Of a DNA stretch of 64,000 nucleotides, positions 24,755 to 33,746 are shown piece after piece; position 1 is the first letter of the stretch; each line of letters opens with the position of its first letter. The notes beneath the pieces were generated by a model that made no database searches, was not told where the DNA came from, and saw nothing but the letters and a program-made list of their open reading frames with translations. The DNA lies in the NCBI GenBank assembly GCA_002336115.1, contig DDEN01000056.1, positions 53,577-117,576 of the forward strand. The letters run 5' to 3'. Both the position numbers and the translations under genes were made by a program. The DNA is from Chitinophagaceae bacterium UBA1953 (GTDB lineage: Bacteria; Bacteroidota; Bacteroidia; Chitinophagales; Chitinophagaceae).

Positions 24755-26314
24755 ATGAGCCAATTTTATTTCGGAACCGACAGGCTTACTGTACACTCGG
24801 CTTTGGAAATAGCCAGCGGTAAGTTAAAAGCTGTTCTTTCAGCTGAAGCAGTAAAGAACATTGTCGCATCACAAAAAACTGTTCAGGAAATTGTTGAACA
24901 GGAACATACTGTTTATGGTGTAAATACAGGTTTTGGTATTTTATCAAACAGTAAAATCTCAAAAGAAGATACTGCAACTCTTCAATACAAAATTCTGCAA
25001 AGCCACAGTGTAGGAGTTGGAGATCCAATTGCAGAAGAAGTTTCCAAGCTTATGCTCATCACAAAAGTGCAGGCATTGGCCCAGGGTTTTAGTGGTGTGC
25101 AATTGTCAACTGTCGAACGTATTATCTGGCACATCAATGAAAATATAATTCCTGTTGTTCCTGAAAAGGGAAGTGTTGGAGCCAGTGGCGATCTTGCTCC
25201 ACTTGCACATTTGTTTCTTCCGTTAATTGGTTTAGGTGAAGTTTTTTGTAAAGGCGTTCGACAGAAAACAACAGATGTGCTGCAGCAATTCAATCTGCAA
25301 CCAATTGTGCTTGGTCCCAAAGAAGGTCTTGCATTAATCAACGGCACACAATTTATTTTAAGTTTTGCAGTAAAGGCAGTGCAACGCATGCACAACTGCC
25401 TTGAAGCAGCTGATATTATTGGTGCAATGAGTTTGGAAGCATTAACAGGAACAAAAGCTCCGTTTGATGCAAGACTTCATGAGTTGCGACCATTCAGTGG
25501 AAATAAATTAGTAGCTCAGCGTTTGCGTTTATTGCTGAATGATTCAGACATCATGCAAAGCCATGTTGATTGTGGTCGTGTGCAGGATCCTTATTCACTA
25601 CGTTGTATGCCACAGGTACATGGTGCATCACGCAATGCATGGCTGCATTTAAAAGAGCTTACAGAAATTGAACTGAATGCTGTCACTGATAACCCGATTT
25701 TATTTAGTCCAAATGATACAATCAGCGGTGGTAATTTTCATGGTCAGCCACTTGCTTTGCCATTAGATTATGCCTGTTTTGCTGCAGCTGAAATTGGTAA
25801 CATTAGCGACAGGCGTTGTTATCTTTTACTGGAAGGTAAATGGGGTTTACCGATGTTGCTGATGAATGATGTGGGTTTAAACAGCGGATTTATGATTCCG
25901 CAATACACCACTGCAGCATTGGTAACAGAAAATAAAACATTGTGTTTTCCCGCCAGTGCTGATAGTATTCCCACTTCATTGGGGCAGGAAGATCATGTAA
26001 GTATGGGAAGCATCAGTGGACGGAAGCTGAATAAAGTACTCGATAATCTTGAATTTATTCTGGCTATTGAACTCTTGTCTGCATGTCAGGCAATTGAATT
26101 CAGGCGGCCATTAAAAAGCAGTGAGCTGCTGGAGTTTGCTCATGATTGTGTTCGGTATTATGTAAGCTTTGCAAGCGAAGACCGGATTTTTGCAGATGAT
26201 ATTAACTGTGTCGCCGGCATTATCAAAGATTTTTCTTTTGTTGAAAAAGTAAATGCATTTGCTGCTGAACGAAAAATCCAACTCAACGAAACATTTGAAA
26301 GTTTTGTTGTTTAA
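24755..26314 (+). CDS. hutH: Histidine ammonia-lyase
   Basis: 519 residues. The self-made MIO cofactor forms from Ala-Ser-Gly at 143-145 in [15 protein letters not shown]. Other conserved stretches: YGVNTGFG near 50, [27 protein letters not shown] and [15 protein letters not shown]. The enzyme removes ammonia from L-histidine to give trans-urocanate, the first step of histidine degradation, and is cytoplasmic. It is 8 bp after marR and 40 bp before hutU. The start ATG is preceded by AACGATTGCT, the same ten bases that precede the hutU start. Confidence 0.97.
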   Translation: MSQFYFGTDRLTVHSALEIASGKLKAVLSAEAVKNIVASQKTVQEIVEQEHTVYGVNTGFGILSNSKISKEDTATLQYKILQSHSVGVGDPIAEEVSKLMLITKVQALAQGFSGVQLSTVERIIWHINENIIPVVPEKGSVGASGDLAPLAHLFLPLIGLGEVFCKGVRQKTTDVLQQFNLQPIVLGPKEGLALINGTQFILSFAVKAVQRMHNCLEAADIIGAMSLEALTGTKAPFDARLHELRPFSGNKLVAQRLRLLLNDSDIMQSHVDCGRVQDPYSLRCMPQVHGASRNAWLHLKELTEIELNAVTDNPILFSPNDTISGGNFHGQPLALPLDYACFAAAEIGNISDRRCYLLLEGKWGLPMLLMNDVGLNSGFMIPQYTTAALVTENKTLCFPASADSIPTSLGQEDHVSMGSISGRKLNKVLDNLEFILAIELLSACQAIEFRRPLKSSELLEFAHDCVRYYVSFASEDRIFADDINCVAGIIKDFSFVEKVNAFAAERKIQLNETFESFVV

Positions 26315-26354
26315 AATCATCAACACTAATTCTTCTTTTTATAAAACGATTGCT

Positions 26355-28091
26355 ATGGTTCATACAAAATATGATGTGGTTAAATACAAAACTCCTGTTG
26401 GTACAAAACTTAATTGCAAAGGATGGATACAGGAAGCCGCATTGCGGATGTTGCTCAACAATCTCAATCCCGATGTTGCAGAGCGACCCGATGATTTGAT
26501 CGTATATGGTGGCCGTGGAAAAGCTGCAAGAAATTTCGAAGCGTTGGATAATATTATTGCTGCATTGAAAGTACTGGAAAACGATGAATCCTTATTGATA
26601 CAAAGCGGTAAGCCCGTTGGTATTTTGCAAACACATAAAGATGCTCCAAGGGTGTTGATCAGCAATAGTCAGCTTGTGCCTAACTGGGCCAACTGGAAAC
26701 ACTTTGATGAACTGGAAAAAAAAGGGTTGATGATGTACGGACAAATGACAGCAGGTTCATGGATTTACATCGGTAGCCAGGGAATTGTTCAGGGTACTTA
26801 TGAAACGTATGCTGCAATTGCAGATAAGCATTTTGGAGGAACATTAAAAGGAACATTGAATGTAACTGCAGGTCTTGGAGGAATGGGTGGTGCTCAGCCG
26901 TTAGCAATCACAATGAACGAAGGTGTGGCATTGATTGCTGAAGTGGAAGAATGGCGTATTGATAAACGGATTGAAACAAAATATCTCGACGAAAAATATA
27001 CAAGTATTGATGAAGCAATTAATGCAGCTATTCATTACCGCAAAGAAGGCGAAGCAAAAAGTATAGGTGTGCTGTGCAATGCTGTTCATTTACTTGATCG
27101 CTTAATTCAACGTGATATTATTCCTGATACATTAACCGATCAGACAAGTGCGCATGATCCGTTGATTGGTTATGTTCCACATACATTAACAAACGAACAG
27201 GCAAATGTTTTGCGTGAACAAAATCCGGAAGAGTATATACGCCTCAGTTACGAAAGCATGCATGTGCATGTGCAACTCATGCTTCAGTTGATGGACCAGG
27301 GAGCAGTTACGTTTGATTACGGAAATAACATTCGTGCAAGGGCTGATGAGTATGAAAGCAATCATGCTGTTCGTTTAATACACAACGCATCATATAATCA
27401 CGAGCATTTTGAAAAAGGAAGATGCTTTGCATTTCCTGGTTTTGTACCGGCATATATTCGTCCCTTGTTTTGCGAAGGTAAAGGTCCTTTTCGCTGGGCA
27501 GCATTAAGCGGCGATCCGGATGATATTGCTGTTACAGATGAATTGATTGCAACTTTATTTCCAGAAAATACATCATTGCATCGTTGGTTAAAACTGGCAA
27601 AAGAAAAAATTGCATTCCAGGGATTGCCTGCACGTATTTGCTGGCTGGGTCAGGGCGAACGTGAAAAAGCAGGAATTGCGTTTAATGAACTTGTGCGTTC
27701 AGGAAAAGTAAAAGCGCCGATTGTAATTGGCAGAGACCATTTAGATACAGGCTCTGTTGCTTCACCCAACAGGGAAACAGAATCAATGCTTGATGGAAGT
27801 GATGCTGTTGCAGATTGGCCAATCTTAAATGCATTGGTTAATACAGCAGGTGGTGCAAGTTGGGTAAGCTTACATCATGGTGGTGGAGTAGGAATGGGGT
27901 ACAGCATTCATGCAGGTATGGTTATTGTAGCTGATGGTACTGATGAAGCTGAAATGCGTTTGAAAAGAGTGTTGAGGAATGATCCCGGAATGGGTGTTAT
28001 CCGCCACGCAGATGCAGGATATGAAATTGCTAAAGAAACAGCAGCTCAGCATCATCTTGACTTTACAGAACTGATTGAAAAAAAGAAATAA
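26355..28091 (+). CDS. hutU: Urocanate hydratase
   Basis: 578 residues from ATG 26355. The open frame reaches back to 26253, overlapping hutH, but urocanases start near [14 protein letters not shown] and the upstream codons duplicate hutH sequence in another frame. Visible features: [18 protein letters not shown], the NAD+-binding [38 protein letters not shown] and [16 protein letters not shown]. It hydrates urocanate to imidazolonepropionate with tightly bound NAD+. The next steps (hutI and a formimidoylglutamate enzyme) are not in the window. Confidence 0.97.
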   Translation: MVHTKYDVVKYKTPVGTKLNCKGWIQEAALRMLLNNLNPDVAERPDDLIVYGGRGKAARNFEALDNIIAALKVLENDESLLIQSGKPVGILQTHKDAPRVLISNSQLVPNWANWKHFDELEKKGLMMYGQMTAGSWIYIGSQGIVQGTYETYAAIADKHFGGTLKGTLNVTAGLGGMGGAQPLAITMNEGVALIAEVEEWRIDKRIETKYLDEKYTSIDEAINAAIHYRKEGEAKSIGVLCNAVHLLDRLIQRDIIPDTLTDQTSAHDPLIGYVPHTLTNEQANVLREQNPEEYIRLSYESMHVHVQLMLQLMDQGAVTFDYGNNIRARADEYESNHAVRLIHNASYNHEHFEKGRCFAFPGFVPAYIRPLFCEGKGPFRWAALSGDPDDIAVTDELIATLFPENTSLHRWLKLAKEKIAFQGLPARICWLGQGEREKAGIAFNELVRSGKVKAPIVIGRDHLDTGSVASPNRETESMLDGSDAVADWPILNALVNTAGGASWVSLHHGGGVGMGYSIHAGMVIVADGTDEAEMRLKRVLRNDPGMGVIRHADAGYEIAKETAAQHHLDFTELIEKKK

Positions 28092-28178
28092 TTGCAATTT
28101 GTCAGTTCGTATTTGTTCTTTTTCGTTTATACAATTGCGGAAAATAGGAACTTTAATCTCTAATTATTTTTTTCTGTT

Positions 28179-28718
28179 TTGATTTTCGATTTTCAACCTT
28201 TATTGGTCAGCGAGCTTGTTACAGCAGAGCCATTGCAGGAAAGCGATTTCGATAGGTTGTATGCAGTTGCGTCAGATCCCTTAATCTGGGAGCAACATCC
28301 AAATAAATTCCGCTACCGGCGGGATGTATTTGAAACATTTTTTCGTGGAGCTGTTGAATCTGGATCAGCATTTTTAGTAACTGATACAAAAACCGGCGAA
28401 GTGATAGGAAGTTCCCGATACAGTAATTACAATCAACAAGAAAATAGCATTGCAATTGGTTATACTTTTTTTGCACGGAAGTGCTGGGGAAAAGGATATA
28501 ATCCATTATTGAAAAAGCTGATGATTAATCATGCATTTCAATTTGTTGATACGGTGGATTTTTATATCGGTGCAGTAAATAAAAGATCACAAATCTCCAT
28601 TCAGCGGATAGGTGCAATAAAAACCGGTGAAGAAGAAACTGCTTATTATGGGGAATCTCCAAAACTTGATTTTATTTATTCTATAAGTAAAGCCGACTGG
28701 AATAAAAAAAGGGAATAA
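28179..28718 (+). CDS. GNAT-family N-acetyltransferase
   Basis: 179 residues if it starts at the TTG at 28179; there is no nearby in-frame ATG and the sequence from residue 8 on (LLVSELVTAEPLQESDFDRL) already resembles the family start. Acetyl-CoA-binding strand and loop are visible: SIAIGYTFFARKCWGKGYNPLLKKLMI, where RKCWGKGYN takes the place of the (R/Q)xxGxG/A motif. Substrate is unknown; relatives acetylate ribosomal proteins or small amines. It is 87 bp after hutU, and its stop codon lies in the first half of a bidirectional terminator. Confidence 0.85.
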   Translation: MIFDFQPLLVSELVTAEPLQESDFDRLYAVASDPLIWEQHPNKFRYRRDVFETFFRGAVESGSAFLVTDTKTGEVIGSSRYSNYNQQENSIAIGYTFFARKCWGKGYNPLLKKLMINHAFQFVDTVDFYIGAVNKRSQISIQRIGAIKTGEEETAYYGESPKLDFIYSISKADWNKKRE

Positions 28719-28736
28719 AAATATTATTCCCTTTTT
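28706..28736. terminator. Bidirectional terminator overlapping the GNAT stop
   Basis: AAAAAGGGAATA (28706-28717) pairs perfectly with 28725-28736 over a 7-base loop; the As of one side give the U-run on the other strand. It serves the GNAT gene and the convergent gene ending at 28761. Confidence 0.88.
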
Positions 28737-28760
28737 AGAAAACGTAAAACTATAACTCAT

Positions 28761-30059
28761 TTAATCCGAAAGCATATATTCAGTTTGTTTTGAAATGTCG
28801 CCTTGCTCTTCAACACCTTCAGTTGATCTGCGGTAGAATGAAAGAATAGCACGGCGTAATTGTTCTGCAAGTACAAATTTTGGGTTGTTGTTGCTAAATA
28901 CAAAATCTGTACGTTCATTCGGGTCATAATCCTTCGCACATAAAATATCATAAACATGAAAGAGCTCAAGTTTGCCAAGTCTTATTAATGGTTTTCGCCT
29001 GACGAGAATACTGCTGAACACTTCACTTTTTCTTTTTGTTTTAATCCCAATACATACACCAAAAGATCTTGTGTCATCATCATTAAGATGTTTTACAAGG
29101 AATAATTTAAGATTTAAAGCATCAAGGCTGTTGTCATCAACCTGAAAATTAAGTTCATTTGCAGCATGCCGGAGATTTATCTGGTATTTATCAAGCAGAT
29201 AATTCCATTCTTTTCTTTCTTTTTCAATAATGCCTTTAATGATGATTGTTTTCCACGGTGTGGAGCAAAGTGTAGTGGTTCCTGTTTTGATCAGAAGATC
29301 ACATACTTCCTTCAGAAATTCAATACTGAACAATTCATCACGCCTGTAAATACCCAGCCAATATTGACTGCCATAGCGGTTCATTCCTTCGTAGTATGGA
29401 AGTTTGTATGGAGGAAATGCTAAAGGCGCAGGCGAAGCTTTGCTTGTGAAGTTACCTGACTTTATTTCTTCATACAGTTCATCACCGTTTGCTTCGCTAT
29501 TGTCATAATACTTTGTAGTATTCTGCAAAATGGTTTCTTCTAAATGCACACTCATGGCTGCAAGATCATTTGTGTGAATCAAATCTTTCCATTCGTAAAT
29601 AATATTTGTTTTAGGAAAACGGATAAACAGGTGCCAGTAGTTTTCTTCAGCCGGTGCCGTTACCCAGTTTATATTTCCTGTAAGTAGTGGAGTAAAGCTT
29701 TGATTTGCATCACTGATGTTAATTTTCAGTTGGTGAGCATAAGTAAATGTGCTGAGAATTTCTTTATACAGATTTTCTGATATCCAGGTATTAATAATAA
29801 AAATATCTTCAGCCGGAAATGAGCTTACAATATTTGGATATTTTTCTTCATTAATCTCGAAGCTGATACCTATCGCTTCTAATTCGGACGAAACCATTTC
29901 CACTTCTTCAATATCAACGTCAAAATACAATTGCTGGCGCAACCCGAACCTCACATACAGTAAACCTGCTTTCCTGGCAACTATGAGAATGTTGTACAAA
30001 ACAGATGGGTCAATGATGCCACCTTTAAAGTTGATTTTAATTGTATTACTATTTTTCAT
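28761..30059 (-). CDS. Sulfite/nitrite reductase-like protein without the Fe-S/siroheme cysteines
   Basis: 432 residues from ATG 30059; a longer frame to 30149 adds an unconvincing Cys-rich stretch. The start (TIKINFKGGIIDPSVLYNIL) and ARKAGLLYVRFGLRQQLYF look like the ferredoxin-like half domain of siroheme nitrite/sulfite reductases, and the middle (GTTTLCSTPWKTIIIKGI) fits the strand before the cofactor region. The CX5C...CX3C cluster that binds Fe4S4-siroheme is absent. In Bacteroidota such half-domain proteins occur fused to rubredoxin; here no rubredoxin cysteines are seen. Probably a non-redox or partner protein. Family assignment is moderate, function unknown. Confidence 0.65.
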   Translation of the reverse strand: MKNSNTIKINFKGGIIDPSVLYNILIVARKAGLLYVRFGLRQQLYFDVDIEEVEMVSSELEAIGISFEINEEKYPNIVSSFPAEDIFIINTWISENLYKEILSTFTYAHQLKINISDANQSFTPLLTGNINWVTAPAEENYWHLFIRFPKTNIIYEWKDLIHTNDLAAMSVHLEETILQNTTKYYDNSEANGDELYEEIKSGNFTSKASPAPLAFPPYKLPYYEGMNRYGSQYWLGIYRRDELFSIEFLKEVCDLLIKTGTTTLCSTPWKTIIIKGIIEKERKEWNYLLDKYQINLRHAANELNFQVDDNSLDALNLKLFLVKHLNDDDTRSFGVCIGIKTKRKSEVFSSILVRRKPLIRLGKLELFHVYDILCAKDYDPNERTDFVFSNNNPKFVLAEQLRRAILSFYRRSTEGVEEQGDISKQTEYMLSD

Positions 30060-30787
30060 TTGTGGATTTTTTATGAATTTACGAACTTTTGAAAGGCGGA
30101 AACAGAGCTTGAAGATAGCCGACCGGTTTTCGTGGTTGCAAAACTTCAAAAGGTGTATTAAAAGCCATTAAAACAGCTCACATCTTTTCAGGTTTAATAT
30201 GCTGTAAATTAAATTAGCTAATTGAGTAGCGGGATGAAACAGGAGTAAAAAAAATAGGCCGTCCCTGAAAAGAGTCGGCCGTTGCTAACCTATGAAAAAC
30301 ACCTAAGCGCAAGGTAATAAATAATTCTGTTGAATGAAATGCCTTTTTTTGTTTTTTTCTATAAAAAACTGAGATTTTTAAAATTATTGCCGGTAGATTA
30401 CTGTTTTTCCCTTCGAATAGGTGTAAAAACATCTGCGGGGTGCTATAAAAGCTTTTTTTCAGAGCCAATATTTGAATGCAGGTAAAATTTTGGTCTGCTT
30501 TTTTTAATTGCATTCAATCCTGTAAAGCGTATTGTTGAAAAGGTACAGATCACGCTTTAATAATAGTATGAAATTTTGTTTTGTGGGTAGGTGTTAACCA
30601 CGATGGTTGCAACTACTTTGATAAAATTATTACATGTTCTGGCAAGTGTTAATGTTATAAAGAGCAGTAAACTGAATTCTTTATAATTGCTTTCTTTTAA
30701 AAAAGAAGTTTAAACTACATAAAGATTGCCGGAGTGATATACGAATTAAATTTAAGTATATGATAATCAGAAAGCTCTATTATGTTA
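30060..30787. other. Gene-poor stretch of about 730 bp
   Basis: No convincing gene. It is AT-rich with many T runs. One 99-codon frame on the minus strand (30214-30513) has no recognisable start signal, an atypical composition and no family features. A short palindrome-like AACCAC/GGTT lies near 30596-30606. The stretch should hold the promoters of the gene starting at 30059 and could hold a small RNA, but nothing in it can be supported. Confidence 0.6.
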
Positions 30788-31840
30788 TCATGCTTTTTTC
30801 AGCAAATTGAGCTCTACAAGGCTACGGGCAGTTGCAATAATGCTTTCCTCATTAGACCGGGGTTGCCAGCCCAGAACATTTTTTGCTTTTTCATTTGAAG
30901 CCTGTTTTATTATTCCTAATTCAGGGATGATTTGTTTTACTGCCGGATCGAAGATGGCAAATATTTTCAGCAACCAGTCGGGAACTTCTCTTGTTGGAAT
31001 TTTCTTTGGGTGATTGGGGAAGTTTTCTTTCAGGATCAATGCAATTTGTTTCATGCTGATAGTGCTTCCTGATGTTGCTAAAAAGCGTTGCCCTTTTGCT
31101 GCGGGATATGTCATAGCACGAAGCTGTAGGTCTGCAACATCCCTTACATCAACAAAAGCAAAATTGAGGCGTGGGCAGCCGGGCATTGATCCGTCAAGGA
31201 GTCGTTTAATAATCTGGATTGAAGTTGAAAAATCCGATCCCAAAACAGGCCCAAACACACCAACCGGATTAATAACACTCAATTCCAAACCTTTCCCTTC
31301 GCTGGCAATAAAATTCCATGCGGCTTTTTCTGCAATTGTTTTTGATTTAATATATGCACCCAATTTGTCCTGGTCGGGATTTGTCCAGTCATTTTCATTA
31401 TAGGGCTCTCCTGATTGTTTTGGCGAGTAGCCAATTGCTGCAAAGGAAGAAGTGAGAACAACTCGCTTTACACCTGCATTTCTTGCTGCACGTAGCACAC
31501 GAAGAGTGCCTTCTCTTGCAGGAACAATAATTTCATCTTCATGTTCCGGAGTGTGCAGTGGAAAGGGCGATGCAACATGAAGCACATACGTACAACCTTC
31601 CATGGCTCTTGACCAACCTCTGTCTGATTCAAGATCGGCAACCTCAAACGACAGGTCATTGCCGGGTTCAATACCAACAGTTTTCAACATATTCAATACA
31701 ACACTTTCACGGTTCAGAGATCGTAAAGTTGTACGTACTCTGTAACCGGCTTTTAATAATTCTATTATGCAATAGGCAGCAACAAAGCCGGAGCCACCTG
31801 TAACTAAAACCAAATCGTTATGAGGGGTTATTTTATTCAT
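30788..31840 (-). CDS. Extended SDR oxidoreductase, dihydroflavonol-reductase-like
   Basis: 350 residues. N-terminal Rossmann motif VLVTGGSGFVAAYCI (the GxxGxxA/G type), NADP-binding arginines just after (RVRTTLRSLNRE), then HVASPFP and the catalytic YIKSK pair (Tyr-x3-Lys) with an upstream SSFAA serine. The closest known relatives are aldehyde and flavonol 4-reductases that reduce carbonyls with NADPH. The substrate is unknown. It is a single leftward gene, with a 129-bp gap to the divergent small lipoprotein gene. Confidence 0.9.
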   Translation of the reverse strand: MNKITPHNDLVLVTGGSGFVAAYCIIELLKAGYRVRTTLRSLNRESVVLNMLKTVGIEPGNDLSFEVADLESDRGWSRAMEGCTYVLHVASPFPLHTPEHEDEIIVPAREGTLRVLRAARNAGVKRVVLTSSFAAIGYSPKQSGEPYNENDWTNPDQDKLGAYIKSKTIAEKAAWNFIASEGKGLELSVINPVGVFGPVLGSDFSTSIQIIKRLLDGSMPGCPRLNFAFVDVRDVADLQLRAMTYPAAKGQRFLATSGSTISMKQIALILKENFPNHPKKIPTREVPDWLLKIFAIFDPAVKQIIPELGIIKQASNEKAKNVLGWQPRSNEESIIATARSLVELNLLKKA

Positions 31841-31969
31841 TTTTTTAGTCGTGCTTCAGTTTAAAGTTTCTTTTTTTATTAACGCACACATTCTCATTTT
31901 ACTTTTTTATCTGTAATGTTTGAATTTGTAAAATAGTTATTGTATTCTTATCTCTAAAACTTTTTTATT

Positions 31970-32173
31970 ATGAGCAACAAAACCACCAAACGCACATTGT
32001 TAGTTGTGCTGGCATCATTCCTGTTTGTATCTGTAATTGCTGTTTCATGTAACAATGAAGGAGCCGGTAAAACCGAATCGACTGTAAAAGACACTACTCC
32101 CGTAACTGCACCTGTACAGGACACTGTAAAAATGGATACACAAAAAACACGGCCCGTTGTAAAACCTAACTAA
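31970..32173 (+). CDS. Small lipoprotein-like peptide
   Basis: 67 residues. A hydrophobic signal (residues 10-26) ends in AVSC with Cys-27 as a likely lipidation site (not a perfect lipobox). The remaining 40 residues are Thr/Pro/Lys-rich and low in complexity (TTPVTAPVQDTVK), suggesting an unstructured periplasmic tail. No family recognised. Its stop codon overlaps the stop region of the convergent TPR gene by 4 bp. An ATG in good context and a coherent signal peptide support it as a real gene. Confidence 0.7.
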   Translation: MSNKTTKRTLLVVLASFLFVSVIAVSCNNEGAGKTESTVKDTTPVTAPVQDTVKMDTQKTRPVVKPN

Positions 32174-33579
32174 GAGTCTTTCTGAGCAGTTATTTTAATT
32201 TTCGCTGTTTTGAGTTTTATTTTCTGTACCCTGGAAAGCTTTTCCCGGTTCTGAATGAGTTTTTTAATTAACCAATGTTCAATTCTGTGGTGAGCCGGAA
32301 TAAGAAATGCAGCAATAATAACAAAAACAATAATTTCAAGAACAGGTGTATGGTGGGTTAACTCCTGTACTGTTGGGTGCAGCAGAAGTGTAAGAAACTC
32401 AAACAGGATAAGAAGAGATAATATCCCAAGAACTTTGATAACCCGAACAGGGGTTCTTACTTTACTCATTAATAACGTAAGCAGAAAAAAGCCGGGGATA
32501 AAAAGGGCAATAAATAAAAGCTGTAACTGTTGCGACCGCTCTATTGCAGCCGTTTTTCTTTCTTCTTCCAATTGTATTTGTCGTAACTGTTCGTTGGTTG
32601 ACATAACCTGTATTTCCCTAATTCTGGCTTTACTGTTTACCGAATCGTTCAATGCCTGAGCTGAAGTATAATAATAAAAGGCACTATCGATATTTTTCTG
32701 ATTCTGAAAAAGCACTTTTAAAAATTCAGCGGCATCAAGCTGGTTAGTTAAAAAACTCCCCGTTTTAGAAATGTTATACGACTGATTAGCATAAAATGCT
32801 GCAGAATCGCTATGTTTAAATTGCTGAAACAGCTTTGCAAGACCAAGTGTTGCCTCGCAAAGCAGAAAATCATCATTGGCTTTCTTTAAATAACTGATTG
32901 CAGTATGATAGCGGAATAAAGATGAATCGTAATTTGATGATTTCCTGTAATAATGCCCAAGCCCGGTCATTGAGGCTCCAATAAAGTCGTCATTGTTTTC
33001 AGCTTTTGCATATTGCAGTGATTGTGCATAATAATGGTAAGCAGAATCTTTGAGATTGAGTTTGTCGTAAACGTCGCCAAGGTTTACTTTGATGTAATAA
33101 AGCAGATCACTGACACTATAATTTGCAATAACAGAATCGGACTGCCTGTAATAAGGGAGCGCTTTCTGGTATTCTTCTTCCAGCACATACACAATTCCTA
33201 TATTCATCAACACGCTTGCAAGGTTTCTGTAATTGTGCCTTTTTTCTTCCAGCTTCAGTTTTTCAAGATTATACTCAAGTGAACGGGGATAGTTGCCAAT
33301 ATTTGTAAATGTATTAGCAAGCACACCGAGTGATCTTGATAACCCTTCGTCGTAGCTGATTTTTTTTGCAAGGTAAACGGCCTTTTGTGAAATGGCTAAC
33401 GCATCTTCAGGTTTATAGCTGCTCATGGCACTGCCAATGCTCCACATTAACTTTACTTTTCCTGTATCCGTTTTTTCAATTAAAAGTAACTGGCTGAGAC
33501 TGTCGGCTACATTTTTTTGCGCAAACAATCCTTTGCTCAGAAAAAGAAGTAAGATTATACCTGAAAATACTTTCATCAA
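32170..33579 (-). CDS. Tetratricopeptide-repeat membrane protein
   Basis: 469 residues. Signal peptide ending LFAQ, then about six TPR-like helical pairs over 30-310 (for example NLASVLMNIGIVYVLEEEYQKALPYY). A coiled coil (about 315-345, QLRQIQLEEERKTAAIERSQQ) leads into three membrane segments (about 348-368, 378-398, 408-428) and a basic cytoplasmic tail. This is the sensor layout of Bacteroidota TPR histidine kinases or LuxR-type regulators, but neither a kinase nor a DNA-binding domain follows. The final tail is Lys-rich. Possibly a partner or scaffold protein; no function can be named. Confidence 0.85.
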   Translation of the reverse strand: MMKVFSGIILLLFLSKGLFAQKNVADSLSQLLLIEKTDTGKVKLMWSIGSAMSSYKPEDALAISQKAVYLAKKISYDEGLSRSLGVLANTFTNIGNYPRSLEYNLEKLKLEEKRHNYRNLASVLMNIGIVYVLEEEYQKALPYYRQSDSVIANYSVSDLLYYIKVNLGDVYDKLNLKDSAYHYYAQSLQYAKAENNDDFIGASMTGLGHYYRKSSNYDSSLFRYHTAISYLKKANDDFLLCEATLGLAKLFQQFKHSDSAAFYANQSYNISKTGSFLTNQLDAAEFLKVLFQNQKNIDSAFYYYTSAQALNDSVNSKARIREIQVMSTNEQLRQIQLEEERKTAAIERSQQLQLLFIALFIPGFFLLTLLMSKVRTPVRVIKVLGILSLLILFEFLTLLLHPTVQELTHHTPVLEIIVFVIIAAFLIPAHHRIEHWLIKKLIQNREKLSRVQKIKLKTAKIKITAQKDS

Positions 33580-33746
33580 TTAATTATTTTCTGAAGAAAA
33601 ATAAGTGTGAAAAATAATGAACTTTTCTGCAAATAGTTAATCTTAATGTCCAAAAAGTAATGGTTGTTTTACAGGAGAGAGGACTGTTATGATTTTTCAG
33701 ATAAGATTTGTACTTTGTTTTATTGCTTCATTAAAACAACTGGACA

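Noticed and set aside
26253..26354. Longer N-terminus for hutU
   Set aside because: These codons overlap hutH in another frame and do not match urocanase starts; ATG 26355 gives the family start.
30214..30513. 99-codon minus-strand frame as a gene
   Set aside because: No start signal, signal peptide or family feature; Lys/Phe-rich composition typical of random frames in AT-rich DNA.
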